The notes under the pieces: model-generated
The model's input: the letters and a program-made list of their open reading frames with translations, nothing else
The model's database searches: none
What the model was told of the DNA's origin: nothing
Position numbers and translations under genes: made by a program
Assembly (NCBI RefSeq): GCF_023898315.1
Contig: NC_064622.1
Location: 178,890,178 to 178,954,177 of the forward strand
Source: Schistocerca nitens
Lineage: Eukaryota; Arthropoda; Insecta; Orthoptera; Acrididae
DNA: 64,000 nt
Direction: 5' to 3'
Shown here: positions 1 through 9,985 of the stretch, in pieces
Position numbering within the stretch: position 1 is the first letter of the stretch
Layout of the letters: each line of letters starts with the position of its first letter

Positions 1-1086
1 CCCTTGAAAATGTTGATTTTGTTTAGGTTCGTCGTTCTTTTTAGGTTGAATCATGCCTTGTTTCTCAAGAGCTCCCTGTACAGATTTTGTTGAAACTGAG
101 TAAAAAGTTTTCTCAAAACCCATGGCTTCCAAAGTGATAGTTCATGTTGGTTGCTCAGTTCTGTGCACTTGTTCATCATTTGAAAGCACATTTTGCTTTA
201 TAATCATTTGTTATTATGGAAGGCCATATTGTATAATATACGTATGTTAGAGAAATTAAACCATAAAGGGCATTAAAGGAGGCCCTTGAGTCAGAAGAAG
301 TTCATTTGAGTGAACAGATTTTTGCCAGTGATACAACATAGTCTTTTTAACCTACCACAAGATTGTGGGTAACTGATATTGTCAAAAGAATGTTAGACTT
401 TAATTGCTTTAGTGGTGATTTAAGTTTGTGTAGGGGTATTGTGAAGTTTTCTAAATCGCTCTAGGTGAACTTAAAGCAATGGAAAGTCCAGGATGGAATA
501 ACAATAATATGAAATGGATAGATTGCTACTCACTGCGTATAGTAGGCAGTGAGTCGGACACAATTTGGGTCTGTCTGTGACTCAGTGGCTCCTGTGAATG
601 AATTTTGATATGCAAGATAACAGCTGTAGTTGAGTCAGCATAAGGTGATCCCTGAAAGTTGCAGTGGACTAGGTGTAGCAAATTTACGCAGCTTCCTTAA
701 CCAGTAATGTATGCACTTTTGTAAACATTTCTATGGTAATGCCTCAGTGCTGTCACAGCACAGTAGTAGATGGCTACTGTTTTCAGCTGTAGCCATTAGC
801 ACTTTGCAGTTGAAAACTGGCAACAGTACTGTCGGGGATCTTATTATGCCATCTCTACTATAGCACCTTTCTTCTCAGTTTATCAATAACTATACTTTGT
901 GTGACATTCATTCATTTATTTAATGCGAGCTGCATTAGACAATTTTAATAATATGTGGTCTAAGATGACATTATCAGAGGGATTTTGAAACGCTGTATCT
1001 GTTCCAGTTATGTTTAAAGATAGTTTTGAAATAATTTACTGAAATATTTGCTGTTCCTGTTAAATTTGTGTTGTCCTTTTTTACAG
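1..1086 (+). other. Intron/upstream sequence of the RSRC2-like gene
   Basis: AT-rich non-coding sequence upstream of the first recognisable exon. I see no earlier RSRC2 exon here; apart from a repeat fragment at 484-560 nothing else is recognised. The exon at 1087 is preceded by a pyrimidine-rich tract and an AG acceptor, so this is read as intron. Confidence 0.6.
484..560 (+). repeat. Fragment of the dispersed inverted-arm repeat
   Basis: The stretch with GTCCAGGATGGAATAAC and GATTGCTACTCAC matches, in the same orientation, the outer end of the left arm of the element at 49345-50890, and in reverse the right arm near 50800-50880. It is a solitary arm fragment inside the RSRC2-like intron. 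Confidence 0.6.
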
Positions 1087-1231
1087 GCAACAACTTCTAC
1101 TACAAAATCAGATTCGTCAACACCACAAACATCTACCAATAAATGGGAAGGAACTACATTTGCCCAAGACCAAGATGGCAAAATGACAGCCAAGTTTAAG
1201 AGGTTGATGGGGATCAAAGATACGGCACAAG
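1087..1231 (+). CDS. RSRC2: RSRC2 homologue, penultimate coding exon
   Basis: This exon encodes 48 codons plus one base, beginning ATTSTTKSDSS and containing the conserved block KMTAKFKRLMGIKD. In RSRC2 (arginine/serine-rich coiled-coil protein 2, a nuclear protein of presumed RNA-processing role) the KFxxLMGIK motif marks the start of the C-terminal SMAP-type domain. The acceptor is TTTTTTACAG before 1087 and the donor is G|GTATAT at 1231/1232. The frame is open upstream into the intron, so the reading could be mistaken for a 93-residue protein, but splicing to the exon at 1512 restores the known C-terminus. The rest of the gene lies to the left of the window. Confidence 0.85.
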
Positions 1232-1511
1232 GTATATACACTACATATCAAGCTAACCAAGATAGAAGAGTGACAAGTATTTTAATGAAAGACTGTTACT
1301 TGAATTCACAACTTTCAGTTTATGGATGAATTATGAAATATAACTCTCATTAATTTTATTAATTTGTTGAAACTGTTCTATATAAATTATTTCTTAGAGG
1401 TATTTGTGTGTCATATATACAGTCCATTGTTAAGATAAAGGAGGGGAAAACTAGTTGGTAGACATTCTGGTATTGGGGCAATATGACAGTTGAAATGTTT
1501 CTCAATTACAG

Positions 1512-1669
1512 GAAGCTCTGGCTCTTCAGGCACAGAAGGAAATGAAATTCTCAAGAAGCAAGAAGAAATGTTCAACTCCATGGAGATGCAGTATGAGGTA
1601 GCGAGAGTAGCAACCCACACACATCGTGGGGTAGGCCTTGGCTTTGGTACTTTCCAGTACCCACGATAG
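1512..1669 (+). CDS. RSRC2: RSRC2 homologue, last coding exon
   Basis: After the acceptor CAATTACAG the split glycine codon (G|GA) joins 1231 to 1512 in frame. The exon encodes GSSGSSGTEG, then EILKKQEEMFNSMEMQYEVA and ends THTHRGVGLGFGTFQYPR with a TAG at 1667-1669. The pattern KKQEExFxxxxxQYExAR...THTHRGxGLGF is the hallmark C-terminus of RSRC2. Together the two exons give the last 100 residues. The 280-bp intron between them has GT-AG ends. Seen directly: open frame, splice sites, motif. Family assignment is from memory of the vertebrate protein. Confidence 0.88.
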
Positions 1670-3239
1670 CAAGAAAATGGAGGTGTGTCGTGATATCACC
1701 TGGGGACGTGATGTATATGAGTGTAGGAAATGAAATCAGACAAATGCAATAAGAAATTGGCATTCTTCACATTCCTGTTCATAAGGATTTCACTTTCAGC
1801 TCCTGCACTTCACAGTTTAAAATATTGTATCATTTGTACCTTCCATGGAATATTTGAGTGGATTTCCAGTGTTAATTTCAGTGTCTCATCTCTTCATTTA
1901 AGGATCTAAAGTCCTCCAAAAAGAATGATCTTAGTGGTACATTTTCATACACTCATGTTTTAAAAAGGTCTCGGCATGCTATGATTGGACATGTTTTAAA
2001 CCCTTTCTCTTCCAACAAACAATTGATTGGGAAGTGGGTTAAGGAGCTGGGATGTAAAATGTTATATACATTCAAACTGTTCGGGTATCTTGTGTATATA
2101 CTGTTAAAAATGTAGAGTTTTCTATGAATGTGTGATTTTACAATGAAGTGTAAATTATAATGAATGTATGATATGTTTGTGAATTTTGTTGTATTAAATG
2201 TTAGAAATGCACTATGTTTCTCTCATGTTCAGCACTGAAGGGTCATCCTGTTGTATTTGTCATTAAGTTTCTAATATAGTGCTGTATTAAGTTTTTGGTA
2301 AAATTTCTAAATTTATCTGCTGAATTCTCTGCCTGCAGATGGACAGTTCTAATATGGAACATCCCTCAATTTGACTGAATGTACTAAGATTAACGGCTAT
2401 GCACTTTTGCATACCAAAGTGAATGTTAATTGTAAATTTCATACATAAAATTTTGTCTTTTAAGTTATTGTAAATATAATGATTGTGATTAGAGAACTAA
2501 ATGCATATGACTGAAGCATCACATAATGTGTTTGCACTGTCTGTTCCTTAATCTCGAGGAGAGTTTCCTGATAAATGAAAATTTGTAACACAAAAATAGA
2601 CTCCTTCATTAACTGATAGTGACATGTAATTAAATCTAAGTATTGAAAGGTTTTGGTTGACAGTATTCATTTATCATTATTGAGAGATTTTAGGAGGATG
2701 GTCATCTATAAAATAAATTTAATTAAAACACTTTGCTTTTCACATCAAAACAGATACACTTCACACATTTTGTGTGCTGTATAGGCAGTGATCAATCAGA
2801 CCATTTAATTGTGGCTTTATGGAATTGTTGAAATGATTTGATCGGTATACTTTCTGGCAGTAAGAAAAGCCTGACAATGCCAATTACACTTCTGTTTGTG
2901 TCTGGAAGCAAGCAAACAAGGTAAATCCACATTCACATCCTAAGTGGCTGAAGTGATAACGGAAAATGACTGTTGAGCTGGCAAAAATTTTAAACGTTAA
3001 TTTTTAGTTTAGTGGTGGCCAAAAGAAGAGAGGGGAGGTGACAATGCTATTTTATTTTGAGACAATAACTTGTAGAACTTCAGATGCAAAAAAGATTTTA
3101 AGTTCAAATCATATTGTTGTGAAAAACAAAGATCAAATATGCTTACAGTCGGGGTATTCATTTTACTACAGTGGAACAGAGCAGAGAAGAAATTTGGGTT
3201 TAGGGTTTACTGCAAGTTACAGAATTTAAAAAATATTAT
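1670..3239 (+). other. RSRC2-like 3' UTR and AT-rich flank
   Basis: Follows the RSRC2 stop codon. A canonical AATAAA occurs at 2712-2717, about 1 kb after the stop, and could be a polyadenylation signal. No coding sequence or recognisable repeat is seen. Confidence 0.45.
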
Positions 3240-3660
3240 AGATATTGAATTTAGCATATGTTAAAATTCAGGAGTAAGTAACATATTTTTCCCAAAAAAT
3301 ACCCTGCCCCGAGATACACGCCTTCAAAGATGACACTGCGAACACCATTTTGAAGATGCGAATTCCGGAAATTTTTTTAAATTGCTGTATCTCCGTAACA
3401 GTTTTAGAAATTTTGTTAATTTTTTTTTTTTATTTGAAAGATAATTGCTTTATGATTACAATGGTTTCCTCCGTTTGGACATATCTTCTGTCAGTTATTT
3501 AACTGTCGTCGTTTGAATTTTCTTATAATTTACAATCCCCTCCCCTCAAAAATGTCAATCCATAAAAGTTCAGATTTTTTTCTGTTTATTAGTACAATAT
3601 AGTACTATATTCTCTGTAAAGGAGAGCTTCCCCTTTTAAGTTGGACAGGTTTTATATTAA
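3240..3660 (+). repeat. Left terminal inverted repeat, copy 1
   Basis: Matches the reverse complement of 9605-9985 over nearly its whole length with small gaps. Shared landmarks include CGAGATACA, CCATTTTGAAGATGCGAA, GCTGTATCTC, AAAGATAATTGC, CAATCCATAAA and GGAGAGCTTCC. Confidence 0.75.
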
Positions 3661-4089
3661 TTTTTTTAAAAAAAAGCTTTCAAGGGTAATATATGTCTTC
3701 GCTGAAGTTGTTTCTTATTGATTTCTTTGTTACATTGTTTATTTCTGTTGTCTTTGTTGCAGTTATTTCTTTTCACTTTCATTGTTGCAGATATTTCTTA
3801 CACTTTGTTGTAGTTTCTTTGTTGTGGTTGTTCATTGCAGGTTTCTGTATTGTAGTTGTTCGGTGCTAATTTGTTTACTGAAGACCCTTCTAAGAAATCT
3901 GAGACCATCCAGCGAGTTCTGAGTTTTCGTGAGGAATTTGTCAGTTGACTCATTTGCAGTATGTTTTGTGAAAAGGACTGTTTGAAATTTCTTCTGACTG
4001 GGGTTACAGGAGAGTGAAGTGTGCTAACTATTTGCATATCTGTAAAAGAGTGATATATAGGACAAACCAAAAAACAGTTTGTTCAGGTT
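3661..4089 (+). other. Inner sequence of long-TIR element, left of the LINE
   Basis: TTGTTGC-rich low-complexity stretch, then a short open reading around 3880-3960 with PSKKSETIQRVLSFREEFVS before a stop. This could be the 5' part of the element's own gene cut off by the LINE, but I cannot confirm it. Confidence 0.3.
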
Positions 4090-4410
4090 GGTAACAAGTG
4101 TTCTCATTTGAAGACTCTGTTTCTATACCTATATGGTTACTCCGCAATCCACACTTAAGTGCCTGGCAGAGGATTCATCAAACCATTGTCATACTACTTC
4201 TCCACTATTTCACTCTCGAATGGCGTGTGGGAAGGAGGAACACCTAAATCATACCGTTTGAGCTTTGATTTCTCTTATTTTATTATGATGATAATTTCTC
4301 CATACGTAGGTGGGTGTAGACAAAATATTTTCGCATTTGGAAGAGAAAGCTGCTTATTGAAATTTTGTAAATAGATCTCGCCGCAAAGAAAACCGCCTTT
4401 GTTTCAGTGA

Positions 4411-6262
4411 CTACCACCCCAACTCGCGTATCATATCAGTGACACTTTCACCCCTATTGCGCGATAACACTAAATGGGCTACCCTTCTTTGCACTTTTTT
4501 GATGTCCTCCATCAATCCTACCTGGTAAGGATCCCACACCATGCAGCAATATTCCAGCAGAGGACGAACAAGTGTAATGTAGGCTGTCTCATTAGTGGGT
4601 TTGCCGCATCTTCTAAGTGTTCTGCCAATAAAGCGCAGTCTTTGTTTCGCCTTCCCCACAATATTATTTATGTGGTCTTTCCAATTTAAGTTGCTCGTAA
4701 CTCCCGGTGGGGTCAGGGATTTACTCTGCCTCGTGATGTCCTTAGGTTAGTTAGGTTTAAGTAGTTCTAAGTTCTAGGGGACTGATGACCATAGATGTTA
4801 AGTCCCATAGTGCTCAGAGCCATTTCAAGTTGCTCATAATTGTAATTCCTAGGTATTTAGTCGAATTGACAGCCCTTAGATTTGTGCGATTTATCATATA
4901 CCCAAAATTTATCGGATTTCCTGTAGTACCCATGTGGATGAGCTCTCACTTTTCTTTGTTTAGTGCCAATTGCCACTTCTCGCACCATACAGAAATTCTC
5001 TCTAGATCATTTTGTAATTGGAATTGAATGTCTGATTGTACTAGACGGTAAATTACAGCGTCATCTGCGAACACTCTAAGGGGGCTGCTCAGATTATCAC
5101 CTAGATCATTTATATAAATCAGGAACAGCAGAGGGCCTATGACACTACCTTGCGGAACGCCAGATATCACTTCTGTTCTAATCGATGGTTTACTGTCTAT
5201 CACTACGAACTGTGACCTCTCTGAGAGGAAATCACGAATCCAGCCACTCAACTGAGACGATACTCCATAAACACGCCATTTGATTAATAGTTGCTTGTGA
5301 GGAACGGTATCAAAAGCCTTCTGGAAATGTAGGAATATGGAATCGATCCAAGAACCCTTGTCGACAGCACTCATTACTTCATGGGAATAAAGAGCTAACT
5401 GTGTTGCACAAGAACGATATTTTCTGAATCCGTGTTGGTTATGTATCAACAGGTCATTTTCTTCAAGGTGATTCATAATGTTAGAGTACAGTATATGCTC
5501 CAAAATCCTACTGTAAATTGAGGTCAGAGATATGGGTCTGTAATTCAATGGGTTACTCCTATTTCCTTTCTTGAATATTGGTGTGACCTGTGCTACTTTC
5601 CAGTCTTTAGGAACAGATCTTTCGTCAAGTGAGCGGTTGTATATGATTGCTAAGAAAGGCACTATTGCATGTGCATACTCTGAAAGGAACCTGATTGGTA
5701 TACCATCTGGACCAGAAGACTTGCCTTTCTTAAGTGATTTGAGTTGTTTCGCAACACCTAAGGTATCTACTTTTATGACACTTGTGCTAACAGCTGTTCT
5801 GGTTTCAAATATTTGCTTCACCTTCTTTCGTCAAGGAATTATGGAAAATGGTATTTAGTAACTCCGCTTTAGTGGCACCATCATTGGTAACATTTCCATC
5901 GCTATCGCGCAGTGACTGTATTGACTATTTTTTGCCACTGGTGTACTTTACATATGACCAGAATCTCTCTGGATTTTCTACCATATTTTGAGACAATGTT
6001 TCATTGTGGAAACTGTTAAAAGCATCTCGCATTGACGTCCGCACTAAATTTCGAGCTTCTGTGAAACTTAGCCAGTCTTGGGGATTTTGCGTTCTTCTGA
6101 ATTTGGCACGCTTTTTTCATTGCTTCTGCAACAGTGTTCTGACGTGTTTTGTGCACCATGGTGGATCAGTATCGTCACTTATTAACTTATGCAGTATGAA
6201 TCTATCTATTGCTGTCGATACTGTATCTTTGAATTTGAGCTATATCTGGTCTACACTTATGT
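4411..6262 (-). pseudogene. CR1-like LINE ORF2: reverse transcriptase, interrupted
   Basis: The longest open piece (5821-4946, 291 residues) carries the RT fingers and palm: GKSSGPDGIPIRFLSE, NYRPISLTSIYSRILEH, NQHGFRKYRSCATQLALY, FQKAFDTVPH, SGVPQGSVIGPLLFLIYIND and the catalytic box as RVFADDAVIY (FADD in place of YADD, usual for this group). After the SINE the thumb continues as AKQRLRFIGRTLRRCG and PLLEYCCMVWDPYQ (4659-4411). Upstream, 6260-5825 encodes DDTDPPWCTKHVRTLLQK and SFTEARNLVRTSMRDAF, typical of the linker. Stops at several places (for example after TSGKK) make it inactive. Confidence 0.85.
4701..4826 (+). mobile_element. tRNA-derived SINE inserted in the LINE RT
   Basis: Ends with the body AGTCCCATAGTGCTCAGAGC, a sequence I know as an abundant locust SINE tail, preceded by GATGTCCTTAGGTTAGTTAG. 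It is flanked by a 13-bp target duplication, AAGTTGCTCGTAA (4688-4700) and AAGTTGCTCATAA (4827-4839), differing at one base. Removing it rejoins the LINE sequence. The 5' tRNA head is truncated. Confidence 0.85.
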
Positions 6263-6266
6263 AATT

Positions 6267-6268
<2 letters not shown>

Positions 6269-6315
<47 letters not shown>
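6269..6315. repeat. (CT)n microsatellite
   Basis: About 23 uninterrupted CT units inside the LINE, between the ORF1-like and ORF2 segments. Confidence 0.95.
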
Positions 6316-6317
<2 letters not shown>

Positions 6318-6379
6318 GAAGGCATCAAACGAATTTTTATCTGCTGTTTTAAACAGATATATTTTGCATTCATTTTTAG

Positions 6380-6960
6380 TGGTTTTGCTTGACTCCCCCC
6401 GGTATGCACATGGAGTGCACATTGGCTTTCTTCCCGTCCTTAGCTGCCATAACCCTAAGGGGCTCCATCACCCGCCTAACATTAGAGCTCCCAATGACAA
6501 GCAATCCCACCCTCTGTGCTTGTCCGACCTCTCAGGAAGACCGGCCACTGCCGCAAGAGGCGAGGCCACTCTTGCTGGCTCAGAAGTACTTTCAGCAGTG
6601 GGCAGTACCTCAAACCTGTTATGGAGACGTAAGGGTACAGCCTTGTGGCCAGCACCAACATTCGCCTTCCACCCGGGTATTCGCGACCCCGCCATGGTTC
6701 GCCAGTCACCGTCAGGCAGGGTGTCGACTGGCATGGACGTCAGAATCCTAGGGCGCAGTGGCATCAGAGATTCCAGGCGATGCTACAGGTTTCAAAGGCG
6801 CCAAAGTGCTCGCCTCGGGTGTCCTAGTGTCACTTTGGCCCAGGGCAACAGTCTGGAGCCTGTCAACGACGGCCAACACAGCTTCCAGCTGTTTACAGAC
6901 AGTGGCCAATTCCCCCTGAATCCATACACAACAGGCACAGCTCGTATCCATCCCTAACAT
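6380..6960 (-). pseudogene. CR1-like LINE ORF1-like fragment
   Basis: On the - strand, after a cysteine-containing start (CACCVWIQGELATVCKQLE) and a short coiled-coil-like heptad stretch, the frame ends in GSSNVRRVMEPLRVMAAKDG, which resembles the start of the GDSL-esterase-like part of CR1-type ORF1 proteins. A comparable VGNSNI motif occurs in the copy at 19090-19834. Frameshifts split it. Assignment is inferred from position 5' of ORF2 and the motif. Confidence 0.5.
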
Positions 6961-7339
6961 TTTTTTTTTCCTCTCTTTTTATCTTACAAGCCACTCAACA
7001 AACAGATGACTGGTGATTACACGAATTTACACTATATGGGTACTAAAATGTGATGCTACAACTCTCAAATACTTTAATACGCCTGAAATTTATGAATTAA
7101 CTATGCAAGTACCCAAAAACATGCAAAGAAAGTAAGAATTAAACTATGAAACAAATAAGTGAGCTAAGAGTATGACTTGCTGCTGGCTGCTGCTTATCCA
7201 ACGGTGGCAGGGAGCTCACTCAAGGCGAAAATGTTTCCAGTGAAGTCTTCTTGTGTTCTAAATGTTTTGACAGAATAACAATGATAGTATATAAACAAGG
7301 TGAAGCCTCCCATGGTGCAGATTTTGCATCAGTAGAGGA
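6961..7339. other. Stretch between LINE and transposase-like gene
   Basis: T-run at 6961 beside the 5' end of the LINE, then AT-rich sequence. Belongs by position to the long-TIR element, but no coding motif is recognised. Confidence 0.4.
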
Positions 7340-9402
7340 AGAATCAGTCAGCTGCAGAGGTAGGTGTTAGTCCTGTAAAGAAACCGTGGTACGTGGAGTC
7401 GAGTACTAAGCTCTATGCATCAAGAAAGCGCAGTATGGATGAATACACCACAGCAAAACTGACCACACTCTTCAAAGTAGAAATTCCATCTTCAGAGGAA
7501 AATGAACCAAAGCACTCTTGCACCTCTTGCCAGGAATTTTTCACAAACATCAATTCAACTGTTGAATATCGTGCATCCTACAGTGAAAAGATGCAATTTT
7601 TAACTGTTATTCCATAGACATTTTCAAAGAAAACAATGTTGAACTAGATTTCATAAGTATCAAAGTACATGGTAGATAAATCAAGAAATGTGGGTCTGTA
7701 AAAGGAGTCTTTGGAAGACCAGATCCCTGTTATGATCATCCTGTAAAAGCAGCTCCATTTCAAATAGTGCAGCCATTTTATCTGGAAGATAAATGGGACG
7801 GGACTGCTCTCGCCAGAGTGCCAACAAAAGACACTATAACTGTAAAGGTTCAAGGTTAAAAAGTTGTAAAAGTGAAGAGTTACATGACTTGCAGTATTAA
7901 AGAGACTTTAGTAATTTATAAGAGCAACCATACAACTTCACATATTGGAAGATCAAAATTTTCTGCACTACAACCCAAGTGGGTAGTTCCACACCCACCT
8001 CAAGTTGTCTGTGTGCTGCACGAATTTTGAACTTTATGTGGTAAGTTTGAAGAACTTACTGGAGCATGTGACATATGACACCTAGGTTGGGCGTGTGAAG
8101 TCATTAGTCTCTGGCAAAGTCTGATACTTGTTTGTTTCAAGAATGTGGTGACTGCTCTGGAAAGGGAGGACTGTCTTTACAGACACTTGGCCCAGAGGAC
8201 GTAGCAGATAACCATGCAGAAATTACATATGGAACATAGGAGGAAAATAAACTAATTAAGAAAACTATTGCCTTTTACAGTTTCATTGATGAACGTAGTA
8301 AATGGTCTGTGAAACCAGTAACACACCAGCATCTGGAGAAATTGCAACAACAACACATTGCAGAAGTGAAAGTGTGTGTACAAGCTGAAGAACTAAGTTT
8401 AATGCTTCACTGTGATTTTGCTGAGAAGTAGTCTGTAATTGTCCCACAAGAAGTACAAGGGTATCATGGGAGTAATGACCAGGGTTCAATTTTTACAGGA
8501 GTGACATATTTTCAAAACAAGACCACAAGCGTTGCAGTCATATATGATGACAGGACATGACTCAGCACATGCTTTGCTAGCAATGCACAAAATTCTTCAA
8601 CAGCAAACGGGGGCAGAGAAGATCATCATTACTTCTGGTGGTGCTCATAGTCATTTTAAAAATCGTTACCAGCTGTTGAATTGAGTATGTCGCTTGTACC
8701 AACTGACCAGGTATACAATGCTACTGGTCACGGGAAGGGGCCTTGTGATGGTGTAGGAGGCCTGCTGAAGCACCATACTACGAAACATAATCTTTCCAGA
8801 CCAAATACAGCTGCAATTCAGAATGCTGAGGATTTTACGAGAGTCATGAAATCTTACACATCCACAGCCCTCATTCTTTTGTCCAAAGAGGAAATCGATG
8901 AATTCCGTGAGCAGAAGAAAGAAGAATGGTCCAAACAAATTACTCCTGTGAAAGGGATTCAGAAGGCACATTTTTGGACTCAATAGTGATGAGCGAACTC
9001 ATATTGCACGCACTTTAAACAGAAAGAAAGAATAAATTCCGTTCATTCAAAGAATAAATTCCGTTCATTCGGCCAACACCTCAGAAACAGCAGGATAATA
9101 TTCAGATTCACAACCTGAGAAGGGGGATGTTTGTGGCGTGTGTGTATGAGTGTGACTGGTGGGTTGCAGAGATTATAGACACCAGTTATGAGATAAATGA
9201 AATTGTAGTGAACTTTATGCTACCACATGGACCAGCTGCTGGGTACAGGTTTCCAGCTGAAGGACAGCAGCACCACCGTCAGTGCTCACTTCCTGTTCAC
9301 GAGGGTTTGAAGATTGTAAGTGCTCCAACAGGAAGGCATCACTCTATATCAAAGGAAGATATTGAAGCAGTGAAACACATTTTTAGTTCATTGACTGGCT
9401 AA
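7340..9402 (+). pseudogene. Uncharacterised transposase-like gene (DFAE / SDG / HGKG family), decayed
   Basis: Reading across frames gives, in order: SYSEKMQFLTVIP (about 7580), GVFGRPDPCYDHPVKA (7710), an FSKF-like stretch SKFSALQPKWVV (7950), CDFAEK followed by a stop (8411-8431), EVQGYHGSNDQGSIF (8453), TSGGAHSHFKNRYQLL (8631), ATGHGKGPCDGVGGLLKHH (8720) and a C-terminal domain with CVYECDWWVAEI (9133) and TGRHHSISKEDIEAVK (9328), stop at 9400-9402. I know this motif order from many unnamed arthropod and cnidarian proteins; the spaced acidic residues suggest an RNase H-like transposase, but that is inference. The usual SDG is SGG here. Several stops and frameshifts make this copy inactive. 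A fragment of the same family is at 25195-25545 and another copy at 60700-61575. Confidence 0.65.
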
Positions 9403-9604
9403 TTTCAGTACAAAACAGAGTGCACGGAAATTGTATAAATTGAAACCTTTAAGTGTTTGGACCTTTCACATACATTTTGGGAACATTTAAAGTGCTTGAA
9501 AAATATGGGTCTCTTACTCATCTTTCAAAACTAAAATTATGTTAAATAAGGCTAGGTTTTGATTTTTATGAGCCTTTTATATGATAATAAAACAGGTTTT
9601 ATGT

Positions 9605-9985
9605 AAGGCAAAAATTTCAATTGTTTATAAAACCTGTTCAACCTAAAAGTGGAAGCTCTCCTTTTCAGGAAATGTAGAACTATATGGAACTAATCATCAG
9701 AAAAAATCAAAGCTTTATGGATTGGCATTTTTGAAAAAATGGAGGATTTTTTTGTAATCATAAGGCAATTATCTTTCAAATAAAAAAAACAACAAATTAC
9801 CTAGAACTGTTCCAGAGATACAGCATTTTAAAATTTTTTCCAACATTCGCATCTTCAAAATGGTATGCAATGTCATCTTTGGAGGGCTGTATCTCGGAGC
9901 AGAAATTTTTTTGGAGAATACAAAAAAATGCTTGTTCCTTACTTAGTCCTTCATTTTAACATTTGCCAAATTCAATAACATCCAA
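9605..9985 (-). repeat. Right terminal inverted repeat, copy 1
   Basis: Inverted partner of 3240-3660; on the + strand it shows GGAAGCTCTCC, TTTATGGATTGGCATTTTTG, GCAATTATCTTTCAAATAA, TTCGCATCTTCAAAATGG and GTATCTCGGAGC in the mirrored order. Confidence 0.75.

Larger units (their letters stand above)
4090..6960 (-). mobile_element. CR1-like non-LTR retrotransposon (LINE), inserted in the long-TIR element
   Basis: On the - strand it reads ORF1-like sequence (6960 to 6380), the linker between endonuclease and RT (6260 to 5825), the RT (5821 to 4411) and a 3' end near 4090. Three similar fragments occur in this window (11935-18355, 19090-22640, 38757-41463). It is interrupted by a SINE (4701-4826) and a CT microsatellite. 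The endonuclease region is missing, so it is internally deleted. Confidence 0.8.
3240..9985 (+). mobile_element. Long-TIR DNA transposon, copy 1 (uncharacterised family)
   Basis: Two arms of about 400 bp (3240-3660 and 9605-9985) are imperfect inverted repeats: for example the left arm reads AAGATAATTGCTTTATGATT and the right arm gives the same order on the - strand. Between them, on the + strand, lies the decayed transposase-like gene at 7340-9402, ending about 200 bp before the right arm. The element is expanded to 6.7 kb by a CR1-like LINE (4090-6960). Outer ends and target duplication could not be fixed. The association of this gene family with long inverted repeats is repeated at 58310-62467. 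Confidence 0.65.

Noticed and set aside
1048-1329. 93-residue protein starting at 1048
   Set aside because: The start lies in intron sequence before an AG acceptor, and the end runs past a good donor; splicing to 1512 gives the conserved RSRC2 end.
6240-6422. Open reading with long RERERE run
   Set aside because: It is a translation of the (CT)n microsatellite, not a gene.
6364-6957. 197-codon + strand open reading
   Set aside because: It has no recognisable domain, while the - strand carries the LINE ORF1-like signal; judged a shadow frame.
3240-9985. Reading the flanking repeats as LTRs
   Set aside because: The arms are inverted, not direct, and no primer site or pol gene of its own is present.
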